Below, piece after piece: positions 35,343 to 42,603 of a stretch of DNA of 64,000 bases. Within the stretch, counting starts at the first letter, position 1. Each line of letters begins with the position of its first letter. The DNA is from an uncultured Clostridia bacterium (GTDB lineage: Bacteria; Bacillota; Clostridia; Oscillospirales; Ruminococcaceae), in NCBI GenBank assembly GCA_947624555.1, contig CANQKW010000001.1, positions 1-64,000 of the forward strand. Reading direction: 5' to 3'. The notes under the pieces are model-generated. The model was not told the origin of the DNA, did not search any database, and saw only the letters and a program-made list of their open reading frames with translations. A program made the translations under genes and the position numbers.

Positions 35343-35371
35343 ATTATATCACATTTTACATTATTTTTCAA
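35343..35371 (-). promoter_or_regulatory. sigma-A promoter of the hom-pyrH-polC operon
   Basis: Minus strand TTGAAA (35371-35366), 17-base spacer, TATAAT (35348-35343) with TG plus one base before it. Leader about 40 bases. Confidence 0.85.
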
Positions 35372-35410
35372 GTAGTTTTTTATATAACGTGTCAGAAAAT
35401 AGTACATTCT

Positions 35411-35450
35411 GACAACAAAACAAAATCCCACAACTAAATGTGGGATTTTG
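35411..35450 (-). terminator. Rho-independent terminator after glgA
   Basis: 12-bp perfect stem CAAAATCCCACA (35421-35432) with TGTGGGATTTTG (35439-35450), loop 6. On the minus strand it is followed by TTTTGTTGTC. It isolates glgA from the hom promoter. Confidence 0.9.
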
Positions 35451-35466
35451 AAATTATTTTTAATAA

Positions 35467-36888
35467 TTATCCGCCGCAAAGTTCTTTGTACAGACCGATA
35501 TAAAGCTTTGCAGAAACATCCCAGCTGAAATCAGCCTTCATAGCACGGGTAACAAGCTTGCCCCACTCTGTTTTGTTTCTGTACAGCTCTCTTGCACGCC
35601 TGATTGCCTCAAGCATATCGCCTGCGTTATAGCTCTGGAATGTATAGCCTATTCCGTCATCACCTGCGTCAACGATGCTGTCTTTAAGTCCGCCTGTTGC
35701 TCTGACTATCGGAACTGTGCCGTATCTTGCAGCTATCATCTGAGCAAGACCGCAAGGCTCGCTCTTTGAAGGCATAAGGAACATATCCGCACCTGCGTAG
35801 ATTTTCTTTGCAAGCGCAGGATTATATCCCCGATAGAAACCGACTTTATCGGGATAACGCCAGTGCATTTCCTGGAAGAACTGCTCATACTCGTGCTCGC
35901 CCGAACCAAGTGTAACAACCTGCATATCAAGTCCGACAATTTCGTCGAAAACATATCTTACCAAATCAAATCCCTTGTGGTCGGCAAAACGGGAAATCAT
36001 AGCTATCATCGGAACATCGTACTGCGGCATTCCGAATTCTTCAAAAATGGCAGTCTTGCAGGCAGCTTTTCCCTTATGATTTTTAGCAGAAAATTTAGCT
36101 GCAATCGTTTCGTCCGTTTCGGGGTTATACAAATCGGTATCAATACCGTTAAGGAAACCGCAGGTCTTGTACTGTTTATTGCGGAGTATTCTGTCAAGTC
36201 CGTGAGAAAACCACGGGTCAAGAATTTCCTTTGCATATGTCGGAGAAACGGTCGTGACCTTATCAGCCATTTCGATAGCGCCCTTCATAAAGTTAATATC
36301 GTGGTCATATTCGATTATATTTACATTACGTGGAGGAATGCCCACGATGTCTTTTACGAGGTCAAGTCCGTACTGTCCCTGATAACCGATATTGTGAATC
36401 GTAAACACATTCTTTATATCGCCAAAGCCCCACTGGTCCTTGTAGAACAAGCTGTGATAAACGGGGATAAGAGCGCACTGCCAGTCGTTTGAATTGATAA
36501 TCTGAGGGTGGAAATCAATGTGACGCAGCATTTCAAGAACAGCTCTGCTGAAGAATACATATCTCTCTGCATCGTCATAATAGCCGTAAAGACCGTTATC
36601 GCGCTTGAAATAATACTCGTTGTCGAGGAAATAATATACTACACCGTTTACCACCTGTGAAAAAATTCCGCAGTACTGACTTCTCCAGCCGACAGGAACG
36701 GTAAAATTGGTGATATACTGCATTTTTTCTTTCTGCTCAGGCTTTATGGTGTTTACGTAGTACGGCATAACAACACGGGCGTCGTGTCCAGCCTTAACAA
36801 GAGCCTTAGGAAGAGAACCTGCCACATCTGCAAGTCCGCCGCTTGCTGCAAATGGCAATGCCTCACTTGCTGCATACAAAATATCCAT
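35467..36888 (-). CDS. glgA: glycogen synthase (GT5, ADP-glucose type)
   Basis: Extends alpha-1,4-glucan from ADP-glucose. 473 residues. N-terminal domain begins LYAASEALPFAASGGLADVAGSL; FTIHNIGYQGQYG and TTVSPTYAKEI in the first lobe; SRFADHKGFDL, PSKSEPCGLAQMIAARYGT and ATGGLKDSI in the second. The N-terminal K-x-G-G-L motif reads A-S-G-G-L, so its lysine is missing; the rest is intact. The start is ATG 36888 with GGAGG eight bases upstream; the frame is open much further but does not align. Monocistronic. Confidence 0.94.
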   Translation of the reverse strand: MDILYAASEALPFAASGGLADVAGSLPKALVKAGHDARVVMPYYVNTIKPEQKEKMQYITNFTVPVGWRSQYCGIFSQVVNGVVYYFLDNEYYFKRDNGLYGYYDDAERYVFFSRAVLEMLRHIDFHPQIINSNDWQCALIPVYHSLFYKDQWGFGDIKNVFTIHNIGYQGQYGLDLVKDIVGIPPRNVNIIEYDHDINFMKGAIEMADKVTTVSPTYAKEILDPWFSHGLDRILRNKQYKTCGFLNGIDTDLYNPETDETIAAKFSAKNHKGKAACKTAIFEEFGMPQYDVPMIAMISRFADHKGFDLVRYVFDEIVGLDMQVVTLGSGEHEYEQFFQEMHWRYPDKVGFYRGYNPALAKKIYAGADMFLMPSKSEPCGLAQMIAARYGTVPIVRATGGLKDSIVDAGDDGIGYTFQSYNAGDMLEAIRRARELYRNKTEWGKLVTRAMKADFSWDVSAKLYIGLYKELCGG

Positions 36889-37015
36889 ATCCAAAACCTC
36901 CACAAAAAATATTCTTCTGTAAATATGCCCGAACACAACGGTAAAATATGCACGAACGCTTTTACGCAAAGAATGTCCGACATTTGACATAACAGCTAAT
37001 AAATGCCACATTTTC

Positions 37016-37044
37016 ATTATATCACAATACAGTTTAAATTTCAA
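37016..37044 (-). promoter_or_regulatory. sigma-A promoter of glgA
   Basis: Minus strand TTGAAA (37044-37039), 17-base spacer, TATAAT (37021-37016), TG extension. The leader of about 120 bases holds no structure I could name. Confidence 0.83.
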
Positions 37045-37074
37045 GGGCATTTTTAATTTTTTACCGATTTATTA

Positions 37075-37110
37075 TATTAAATAAAATCCCTGCGGAAATT
37101 CCACAGGGAT
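37075..37110 (-). terminator. terminator after the AIM24-family gene
   Basis: Stem ATCCCTG/CAGGGAT extended by GG/CC across one mismatch, followed on the minus strand by TTTTATTTAATA. It lies just past the stop at 37117. Confidence 0.78.
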
Positions 37111-37116
37111 ATGTAA

Positions 37117-37779
37117 TCAATGAGGAGAATAAAGCGAGGCAGCAAGTTTATTTTTAGGCATAGTCTGGAGATAAATCCTTCCGGGACCTTTTACTACCGT
37201 ATTGAAGAAACCTTCGCCGCCAAACAGAGAATTACCTATGCCTCCGACTTTTCTGAAATCCATTGAGCAGGTCGCAGTCATAGCCGCAAGATAGCCCGTA
37301 TCAACAAGCATTTCCTGACCTGCCTGAAGGTCATACTGTACAACATATCCGTCAATTTCGGCAAAAGCCATACCTTTTCCATGCAGACGCTGCATAATAA
37401 AACCTTCTCCGCCGAAAAATCCTACGCCGATTTTTTTCTGAAAAGCAATAGAAAACTCCACGCCCATTTCGGACGCAAGATATCCGCCTTTTTGAACTAT
37501 CATATCGTCCTGACTGATGTCAAAAGGAATAATAGAACCGGGGACGCTTGCCGCAAATGCAATCATTCCTGCACTGCCCTGTGCGGTATACATATTCTGG
37601 AACATAGACTCTCCCGAAAACATCTTGCTGAAAGCCTTGCCTACACCGCCCGTAGAAGTTGACATCACCATATTCGGCGTCATCCAGCTCATAGCGCCCT
37701 TCTGGCACATTACCGACTCTCCTGCATCGAGATAAACGATAACGACAGGCAGCGGCTCACCCTTGATTTCGTACTTCAT
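37117..37779 (-). CDS. AIM24/TIGR00266-family protein
   Basis: 220 residues. The family is a conserved beta-rich fold of unknown biochemical role, related by sequence to mitochondrial AIM24. Recognisable features: MKYEIKGEPLPVVIVYLDAG at the start, QKGAMSWMTPNM, GGVGKAFSKMFSGESMFQNMY, and the Gly-rich C-terminal GIGNSLFGGEGFFNTVVKGPG. No signal or membrane segment. I start at ATG 37779 with GGGAGTG upstream; the frame opens 34 codons earlier without a site. Driven by a perfect consensus promoter with a dyad in the spacer. Confidence 0.88.
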   Translation of the reverse strand: MKYEIKGEPLPVVIVYLDAGESVMCQKGAMSWMTPNMVMSTSTGGVGKAFSKMFSGESMFQNMYTAQGSAGMIAFAASVPGSIIPFDISQDDMIVQKGGYLASEMGVEFSIAFQKKIGVGFFGGEGFIMQRLHGKGMAFAEIDGYVVQYDLQAGQEMLVDTGYLAAMTATCSMDFRKVGGIGNSLFGGEGFFNTVVKGPGRIYLQTMPKNKLAASLYSPH

Positions 37780-37825
37780 AAAATCACTCCCTAATAATTT
37801 ATATTGCAAATCTAATCTGATTTTA

Positions 37826-37854
37826 ATTATAACAGATTGATTATAATCTGTCAA
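37826..37854 (-). promoter_or_regulatory. perfect consensus promoter of the AIM24 gene
   Basis: Minus strand TTGACA (37854-37849), exactly 17 bases, TATAAT (37831-37826), with TG plus one base before the -10. One of two perfect -35/-10 pairs in the window. Confidence 0.92.
37832..37851. promoter_or_regulatory. perfect dyad inside the AIM24 promoter spacer (putative operator)
   Basis: ACAGATT (37832-37838), six bases, AATCTGT (37845-37851): a 20-bp perfect inverted repeat filling the spacer and touching the -35. This is a classic steric-repression position. Binding protein unknown. Confidence 0.68.
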
Positions 37855-37862
37855 GGCAGTTT

Positions 37863-38441
37863 TTATATTTTGCCCGAACAAAATGCCGATACGATATAAA
37901 CGACAGTTGTAATCAATGTAAACGACGGTTTTCCGCCTACGAAAAGAATTAAAGCAAAGCTTATTGCTGCTGATACCGCTCCTGCCGCATTCATAATAAA
38001 ATCAACGTTTTCAGCCTTGCACCGTCTTATTACAAAATTTTTCAGAAGAAACGCCCCGTCATACTCTCCTATGGGAAGAAGATTAAAAATTCCCGTAAAA
38101 AGATTGATAAACGCCGCAGGACGCTCCCCAAAAAGCCAAAAAATGACTGCAAAGATAAAATTTCCCACACTTCCCGCAAGGAAAACCGCATTTCTTTTAA
38201 ATCCCGATGATTTGTAAATCTCTTTTGAAGAAATTTTTATTCCTGCTCCGTAAAAAGTTATGGTATCAACGGAAATTGAAAAAATAATCATCACGATAAG
38301 GTGAGATATTTCGTGAAGAGCACACGCCGCAAGAGCGGATAAACCGAACAATCCGCCGTCTGTCAGCATAAAAAGGGCTATCACCGCAAAAAATGTAAAG
38401 TCAAGCCGAAGTTTTATTTTTCCGAAATCAATTTGTATCAT
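37863..38441 (-). CDS. SpoIVFB-like site-2 metalloprotease
   Basis: M50 intramembrane protease. About 192 residues, with zinc motif AALHEISHLIVMI in the first helices, about four to five membrane segments, and NLLPIGEYDGAFLL as the second ligand motif (xNLLPxxxxDG). It lacks the C-terminal CBS domain of some relatives. B. subtilis SpoIVFB processes pro-sigma-K in sporulation, but no SpoIVFA is adjacent. The start is uncertain: ATG 38441 fits the family N-terminus but has no clear ribosome site, and TTG 38486 is an alternative. Possibly co-transcribed with the DHH gene upstream. Confidence 0.85.
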   Translation of the reverse strand: MIQIDFGKIKLRLDFTFFAVIALFMLTDGGLFGLSALAACALHEISHLIVMIIFSISVDTITFYGAGIKISSKEIYKSSGFKRNAVFLAGSVGNFIFAVIFWLFGERPAAFINLFTGIFNLLPIGEYDGAFLLKNFVIRRCKAENVDFIMNAAGAVSAAISFALILFVGGKPSFTLITTVVYIVSAFCSGKI

Positions 38442-38527
38442 ACAGAATTTTATTCGGAATTTGTCCGAAAAAGAACGTTTTGTCAAATCTGTCCGCAGAT
38501 GTAATTTTTTTCAGAAAAAACGCAAGA

Positions 38528-39559
38528 TCAAATTACGGTATTTTCGTTTCCCGTGCCGTCCTTTTTGGGAGTATATCCCTTATAAGGGATATTTTTAATA
38601 ATATCAAGGAAAAGATTTTGTATGACTTTATTATAATCAATGCTTATATCAAGCACATTGCTCTCCGCGGCATAGCCGCCTGCCATTGATTTATGACCGC
38701 CGCCCGAACCGACGTCTTTAAGTGCCTGAGATATAATAGTTCCTGCGTTAAGTTCATCTATTTCAGAGCGAACCGAAAACTTAAATCCGTCGCTCCTTCT
38801 GGTATAAACAACGGAAAAATTAACCGTGTCAACATTCAGAATAAAGTCCGAAATAGACGCAATAAAAGCGTCCGTACACGTAAAATCCAGAAAAGCAAAC
38901 GCTACGCCGTCATATATTTCGATATTTCTCATACTGTCGGCAAAAGCGTTAAGCTCGTTAAACTCAATTTCACCCGACTGAAAATGACGGATAAGCTGAC
39001 CGTCCGCTTTTGGGAAAAGATATGAAAAAATATCGACATCAAGCTGAGTAACTCCGCGCGTAAAGTCCCTTGTATCGCATTTAAGTCCGTACAGCAAGGC
39101 CGTTGCAACCGAACGAGGCATTTCGATATGATACTGACGGTAATAATCCGCAATAATCGTGGAACAACTTCCTACCATACGAATATCACGATATTTATAG
39201 TCGTCCACCTCGCAGAAAACAGGATGGTGGTCGATAACAGCTACCTCGTCGCCGATAAGGTCGAGTATATTCGCATTACCCTTCTGGCTGTCAACCGTTA
39301 TTATGTAATCTTCGGCTGTCATATACTTCAGCTCACTGTCAGCGGTCATATCTATCCCAAATTCAGATACCATATTTGCCGTCATAACTCTTTCAACGTT
39401 TCCGTGATGACAAATAATCGTCTTGACATTGAATTTTCCCAAAAGCACCTGAAGTCCGTATGCGCTTGCAATTGCGTCGGGGTCGGGAAAATTATGGGTC
39501 TGGATATAGACCCGATGACCTTTAAGCAAATCAATGAGTTCGCTTAATTTTTGTGACAT
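38528..39559 (-). CDS. DHH/DHHA1 phosphoesterase (NrnA-like oligoribonuclease / pAp phosphatase type)
   Basis: 343 residues. DHH domain with HNFPDPDAIASAYGLQ (metal-binding), VDSQKGN, VIDHHPVF (the DHH motif) and a C-terminal DHHA1 domain with SGGGHKSMAGGYA (GGGH substrate loop). Relatives degrade nano-RNA, pAp or cyclic dinucleotides; length and the lack of a membrane/PAS part argue against GdpP-type. The promoter at 39620-39648 puts the hairpin 39590-39607 into its leader. The SpoIVFB-like gene follows. Confidence 0.9.
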   Translation of the reverse strand: MSQKLSELIDLLKGHRVYIQTHNFPDPDAIASAYGLQVLLGKFNVKTIICHHGNVERVMTANMVSEFGIDMTADSELKYMTAEDYIITVDSQKGNANILDLIGDEVAVIDHHPVFCEVDDYKYRDIRMVGSCSTIIADYYRQYHIEMPRSVATALLYGLKCDTRDFTRGVTQLDVDIFSYLFPKADGQLIRHFQSGEIEFNELNAFADSMRNIEIYDGVAFAFLDFTCTDAFIASISDFILNVDTVNFSVVYTRRSDGFKFSVRSEIDELNAGTIISQALKDVGSGGGHKSMAGGYAAESNVLDISIDYNKVIQNLFLDIIKNIPYKGYTPKKDGTGNENTVI

Positions 39560-39587
39560 AAGCGGCTCTCCCTTTTCCTTTAAAATA

Positions 39588-39609
39588 ATTGCGTAAAGAT
39601 ATACGCACT
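39588..39609 (-). repeat. hairpin in the DHH gene leader, related to the hisH-hisA spacer
   Basis: TGCGTA (39590-39595) and TACGCA (39602-39607) form a 6-bp stem with a 6-base loop. Flanks are shared with the hairpin at 18792-18815: on the minus strand both read GGCA(A)GTGCGTA on the left and TACGCAAT on the right. It lies about 12 bases past the predicted start of transcription. Confidence 0.6.
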
Positions 39610-39619
39610 GCCATTTACC

Positions 39620-39648
39620 ATTTTAACATATTTTTTTACATTATTCAA
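39620..39648 (-). promoter_or_regulatory. promoter of the DHH phosphoesterase gene
   Basis: Minus strand TTGAAT (39648-39643), 17-base spacer, TAAAAT (39625-39620) with TG extension. Confidence 0.75.
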
Positions 39649-39677
39649 GTAGGATTTGCTTTTTTGACTTCATAATT

Positions 39678-39707
39678 TTGTACAAAGATTTATTCAGTTT
39701 TTATACA
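39678..39707 (+). promoter_or_regulatory. possible promoter of pdaA
   Basis: TTGTAC (39678-39683), 18 bases, TATACA (39702-39707). Both elements are weak; in B. subtilis pdaA is forespore-expressed, and I could not find a convincing sigma-G site either. Confidence 0.32.
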
Positions 39708-39768
39708 GAATAATAATTTTGAATAAGCGAAAAATACACATAGAAATTACAAAGGAAAGGATAATTCT

Positions 39769-40539
39769 ATGAAAAAATTGATTTCGGCGATTGTTACCGT
39801 TATTTTAACAGCAAAATGTGCTTTTGCGAATGCTGCTCCCTATTCGCAGTATGAAAATTACGACAACACAAAAATCGCTTACGGAATGGGCGTTGAAACC
39901 GACTCGTTAAACCGACCTCTTGGAGCTGTTCAGGCACAGAGGCAATACGGAGATATGGGCGCATTATTTATCGGAGAATCGGACAAAAAAAGGCTGTGGC
40001 TTACGTTTGACGAGGGATATGAAAACGGTTATACCGGCAAAATACTTGACATTCTCAAAGACAAAAATGTAAAAGCCGTGTTTTTTGTTACTCAGGACTA
40101 TGCAGAAAAAAATCCTGAGCTTATAAAACGTATGATAGACGAGGGACATACCGTAGGAAATCACTCGTACAGTCACCCTTCCCTGCCCGAATGTTCTCCG
40201 GAAGACTTTAATAATGAAATTATGCAGCTCCACAAATATATAAGCCAAAATTTCGGCTATGATATGTACGTTATGCGTCCGCCTAAGGGCGAATTTTCAG
40301 AAAGAGTCCTTGCACAAGCCAAAGATTTGGGGTATACCACCGTGCTCTGGAGCTTTGCATATATGGATTGGGTAACCGACAATCAGCCCGACCCCGAATA
40401 TGCCTATCGGAAAATCACGGAAAAAACGCACAACGGAGCCGTTTATCTTCTCCACGCAGTTTCAAAGACCAACACAGAGATACTCCCCGACATTATAGAT
40501 TACTGGAAACAAAACGGATATGTAATTACTCCTATGTAA
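39769..40539 (+). CDS. pdaA: PdaA-type polysaccharide deacetylase (muramic delta-lactam)
   Basis: Removes N-acetyl from muramic acid in spore cortex peptidoglycan. 256 residues with a signal peptide (~1-22, cleavage near AFANA). NodB domain: LWLTFDEGYENGYT, where the Asp-Glu pair is the PdaA signature, KAVFFVTQDY, GHTVGNHSYSHPSL (metal His pair), RPPKGEFSE and YTTVLWSFAYMDW. AAAGGAAAGG precedes the ATG. It implies sporulation. The stop is only 4 bases from the stop of the convergent lipoprotein gene. Confidence 0.92.
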   Translation: MKKLISAIVTVILTAKCAFANAAPYSQYENYDNTKIAYGMGVETDSLNRPLGAVQAQRQYGDMGALFIGESDKKRLWLTFDEGYENGYTGKILDILKDKNVKAVFFVTQDYAEKNPELIKRMIDEGHTVGNHSYSHPSLPECSPEDFNNEIMQLHKYISQNFGYDMYVMRPPKGEFSERVLAQAKDLGYTTVLWSFAYMDWVTDNQPDPEYAYRKITEKTHNGAVYLLHAVSKTNTEILPDIIDYWKQNGYVITPM

Positions 40540-40543
40540 TATT

Positions 40544-41446
40544 TTATTCGGCAATCTTCTCAAAAATTTCTGCGGTTCTTGCGGACGGTCTTTCAAACCG
40601 TGCCGAATTTACAAATCTGACCTTTGCGCCATTATAGATCATAACCGAAAAAATCTCGTTATTTGCAAGAGTATCGTATGAAAGCTCGTCCGAAACCACG
40701 ATATAATCGGGATAAAGCCCCGAACAGCTTTCCGCAGGCGAATAACCGTCAGATTTGCACAAATTCTCTCCCGAAAGGCTCAGAACAGCACTTTCAAAGG
40801 TATCCGTACCGGCTGTTGTGAGTTTTTCGGTTACATAGATAAATGTACCGATATTAACTGCTTTCGAGGCATTTTCCAGTGCAGAACGGGCATTTTTTCC
40901 TATACGTTCGGATTTTGTTTCATCTTTTTGCCCATTTTCCGTTTCATTGCCGTAAAACGCCGACGCAATTTCCTTGTACAAAGAATAATACTCTTCAATA
41001 TTTGCAGGAGCGTCCGCCGTAAGTACTTTTATCCCTGCCTGATTGAGCTTGTAAATCTCCCTTTCCGAAAGCATAGAAAGCGTAAAAACCGCATCGGGCT
41101 TTAGCTTTATTATCCCGTCTATGTCGGGATTTTCAGTACTTCCAAACTTTGGAAGAGAAAGATTTTCGGGATAATCGCAGTAATCGCTTACTCCGACAAG
41201 CCTGCTTTCAAAGCCTTCCTCGCAGATTATTTCGGTAGCCGCAGGAGAAAGCGAAACAGCCTTTTTTACCGCCTCATCAAGTTTTACCCCACAGCATTCG
41301 ACCGGAAAAGGCTGTCTTTCTTCCGATGAATTATCGTTTCCCGAAACAGTGATTTCCGACGGTACAGGACGTTCCTCCTCGCAGCCGCTCAGAAGAAACG
41401 CACAGGCAAGCGCTGCACAAAGGCATTTTTTATAGTTAAATCTCAT
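40544..41446 (-). CDS. orphan BtuF-type substrate-binding lipoprotein
   Basis: About 300 residues. Lipobox LLSGC places the lipidated Cys at 22. The binding domain is of the helical-backbone type (cobalamin, haem or siderophore class): SLSPAATEIICEEGFESRLV, VSDYCDYPENL, GSTENPDIDGIIKLKPDAVF, and LNQAGIKVLTADAPANIEEYY. There are no permease or ATPase genes beside it, so ligand and partner are unknown. ATG 41446 has GGAG eight bases before it; TTG 41452 is less likely. Co-transcribed behind the DUF815 gene, whose stop is three bases upstream. Confidence 0.88.
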   Translation of the reverse strand: MRFNYKKCLCAALACAFLLSGCEEERPVPSEITVSGNDNSSEERQPFPVECCGVKLDEAVKKAVSLSPAATEIICEEGFESRLVGVSDYCDYPENLSLPKFGSTENPDIDGIIKLKPDAVFTLSMLSEREIYKLNQAGIKVLTADAPANIEEYYSLYKEIASAFYGNETENGQKDETKSERIGKNARSALENASKAVNIGTFIYVTEKLTTAGTDTFESAVLSLSGENLCKSDGYSPAESCSGLYPDYIVVSDELSYDTLANNEIFSVMIYNGAKVRFVNSARFERPSARTAEIFEKIAE

Positions 41447-41448
41447 AC

Positions 41449-42603
41449 TCAATACTCCAGATTAAGCTCTATTCTTCCCTTTAACCAGTCGATAAACTGC
41501 CTTGCTATTCTGGGAGAGCGTCCGCCTCTTCTTACGGAAAAACGTTCCGCAGCAGCGAACAGTTTTTCTTCGGGGATATTTATGCCCGTATCCTCGGCGA
41601 TTTGCTTTACAATTTCAAGATAGCCTTTTTTATCGGGTTTCATAAATGTGATAAACAGTCCGAAACGATCTGAAAGCGACATACTCTCATCAATAGCGTC
41701 GCTGCCCGATATTTCACGCTCAACGGCAGTTTCACGGACAATTTTTCTTCGGTTTGTCGTCGCATAAATAAGTATATTGTCGGGTCTTGTCATAAGAGAG
41801 CCGTCAAGTACCGCTTTCAATATTCCGAAACGCTCGTCGTCCTCATTAAAGGCAAGGTCGTCTATCGTAATTATAAATTTCATATTTATCCTGCCGAGTT
41901 TTTTAAAAAGCTGAGGCAGGATATTGATGTCGTTTCTTGACACTTCTACCATACGCAGCTGCTTAAATTCATTGAAAATCGCCTTTACGGTAGAAGATTT
42001 TCCCGTTCCCCTGTCGCCGTAAAGCAAAACATTCTGAGCAGGCTGATCATGGAGAAAACAAAGCGTATTCTCAATGACCTGATTTCTCTGGACCTGGTAA
42101 TTTTTCAGGTCGGCAAGGGTTATAGTGTCGGGATTTTCGATAGGACTAAGCTCTCCGTTATATGTGAACGCACGGTATTTCGCAAAAATTCCCGTTCCGT
42201 TTTCACGGGCAAAGCTTATAAAATAATCGGCGTTATAATCAAATTTTCCGTTGTCATAATCGGGCATATCGAAGAGAAGTCCGTCCCCTGACAAACTTTC
42301 CTTAAACTGCCTTGCAGTAAGTGAAACAAGCTCTTTAATTATGCCGATGTCGTATTCGATTGCCGTTACAAGAGCCGATTTACGCTCGTTTGCACATTCA
42401 GCAACGACAGGAGAGTCCGAATAAACCAGCATATCGTGAAAATACTCACCTAAAGTCTGTCCCCTTCTGAGCAGGATATTTACTATATCCGAATAATATT
42501 CAGCAGCATTTTCACTTACACAGCCGCAGCAGTAAAAATCCGTCAGAATGACGTCATTTTTTACATTAAAAGCGCAAAAAGAGTTTAATTTTGCCAAATT
42601 CAT
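41449..42603 (-). CDS. DUF815-family AAA ATPase
   Basis: 384 residues. N-terminal ~170 residues of unknown fold, then an AAA module: Walker A in YGDRGTGKSSTVKAI, Walker B in FIITIDDLAF, sensor-type ATTNRRKIVRE, and a C-terminal lid with RGGRSPRIARQFIDWL. The family is a conserved stand-alone ATPase of unknown function. The ATG overlaps the dus stop as ATGA, so it is coupled to dus. Confidence 0.92.
   Translation of the reverse strand: MNLAKLNSFCAFNVKNDVILTDFYCCGCVSENAAEYYSDIVNILLRRGQTLGEYFHDMLVYSDSPVVAECANERKSALVTAIEYDIGIIKELVSLTARQFKESLSGDGLLFDMPDYDNGKFDYNADYFISFARENGTGIFAKYRAFTYNGELSPIENPDTITLADLKNYQVQRNQVIENTLCFLHDQPAQNVLLYGDRGTGKSSTVKAIFNEFKQLRMVEVSRNDINILPQLFKKLGRINMKFIITIDDLAFNEDDERFGILKAVLDGSLMTRPDNILIYATTNRRKIVRETAVEREISGSDAIDESMSLSDRFGLFITFMKPDKKGYLEIVKQIAEDTGINIPEEKLFAAAERFSVRRGGRSPRIARQFIDWLKGRIELNLEY

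Noticed and set aside
35863..36492. 209-codon plus-strand open frame
   Set aside because: Antisense to glgA catalytic regions with no ribosome site.
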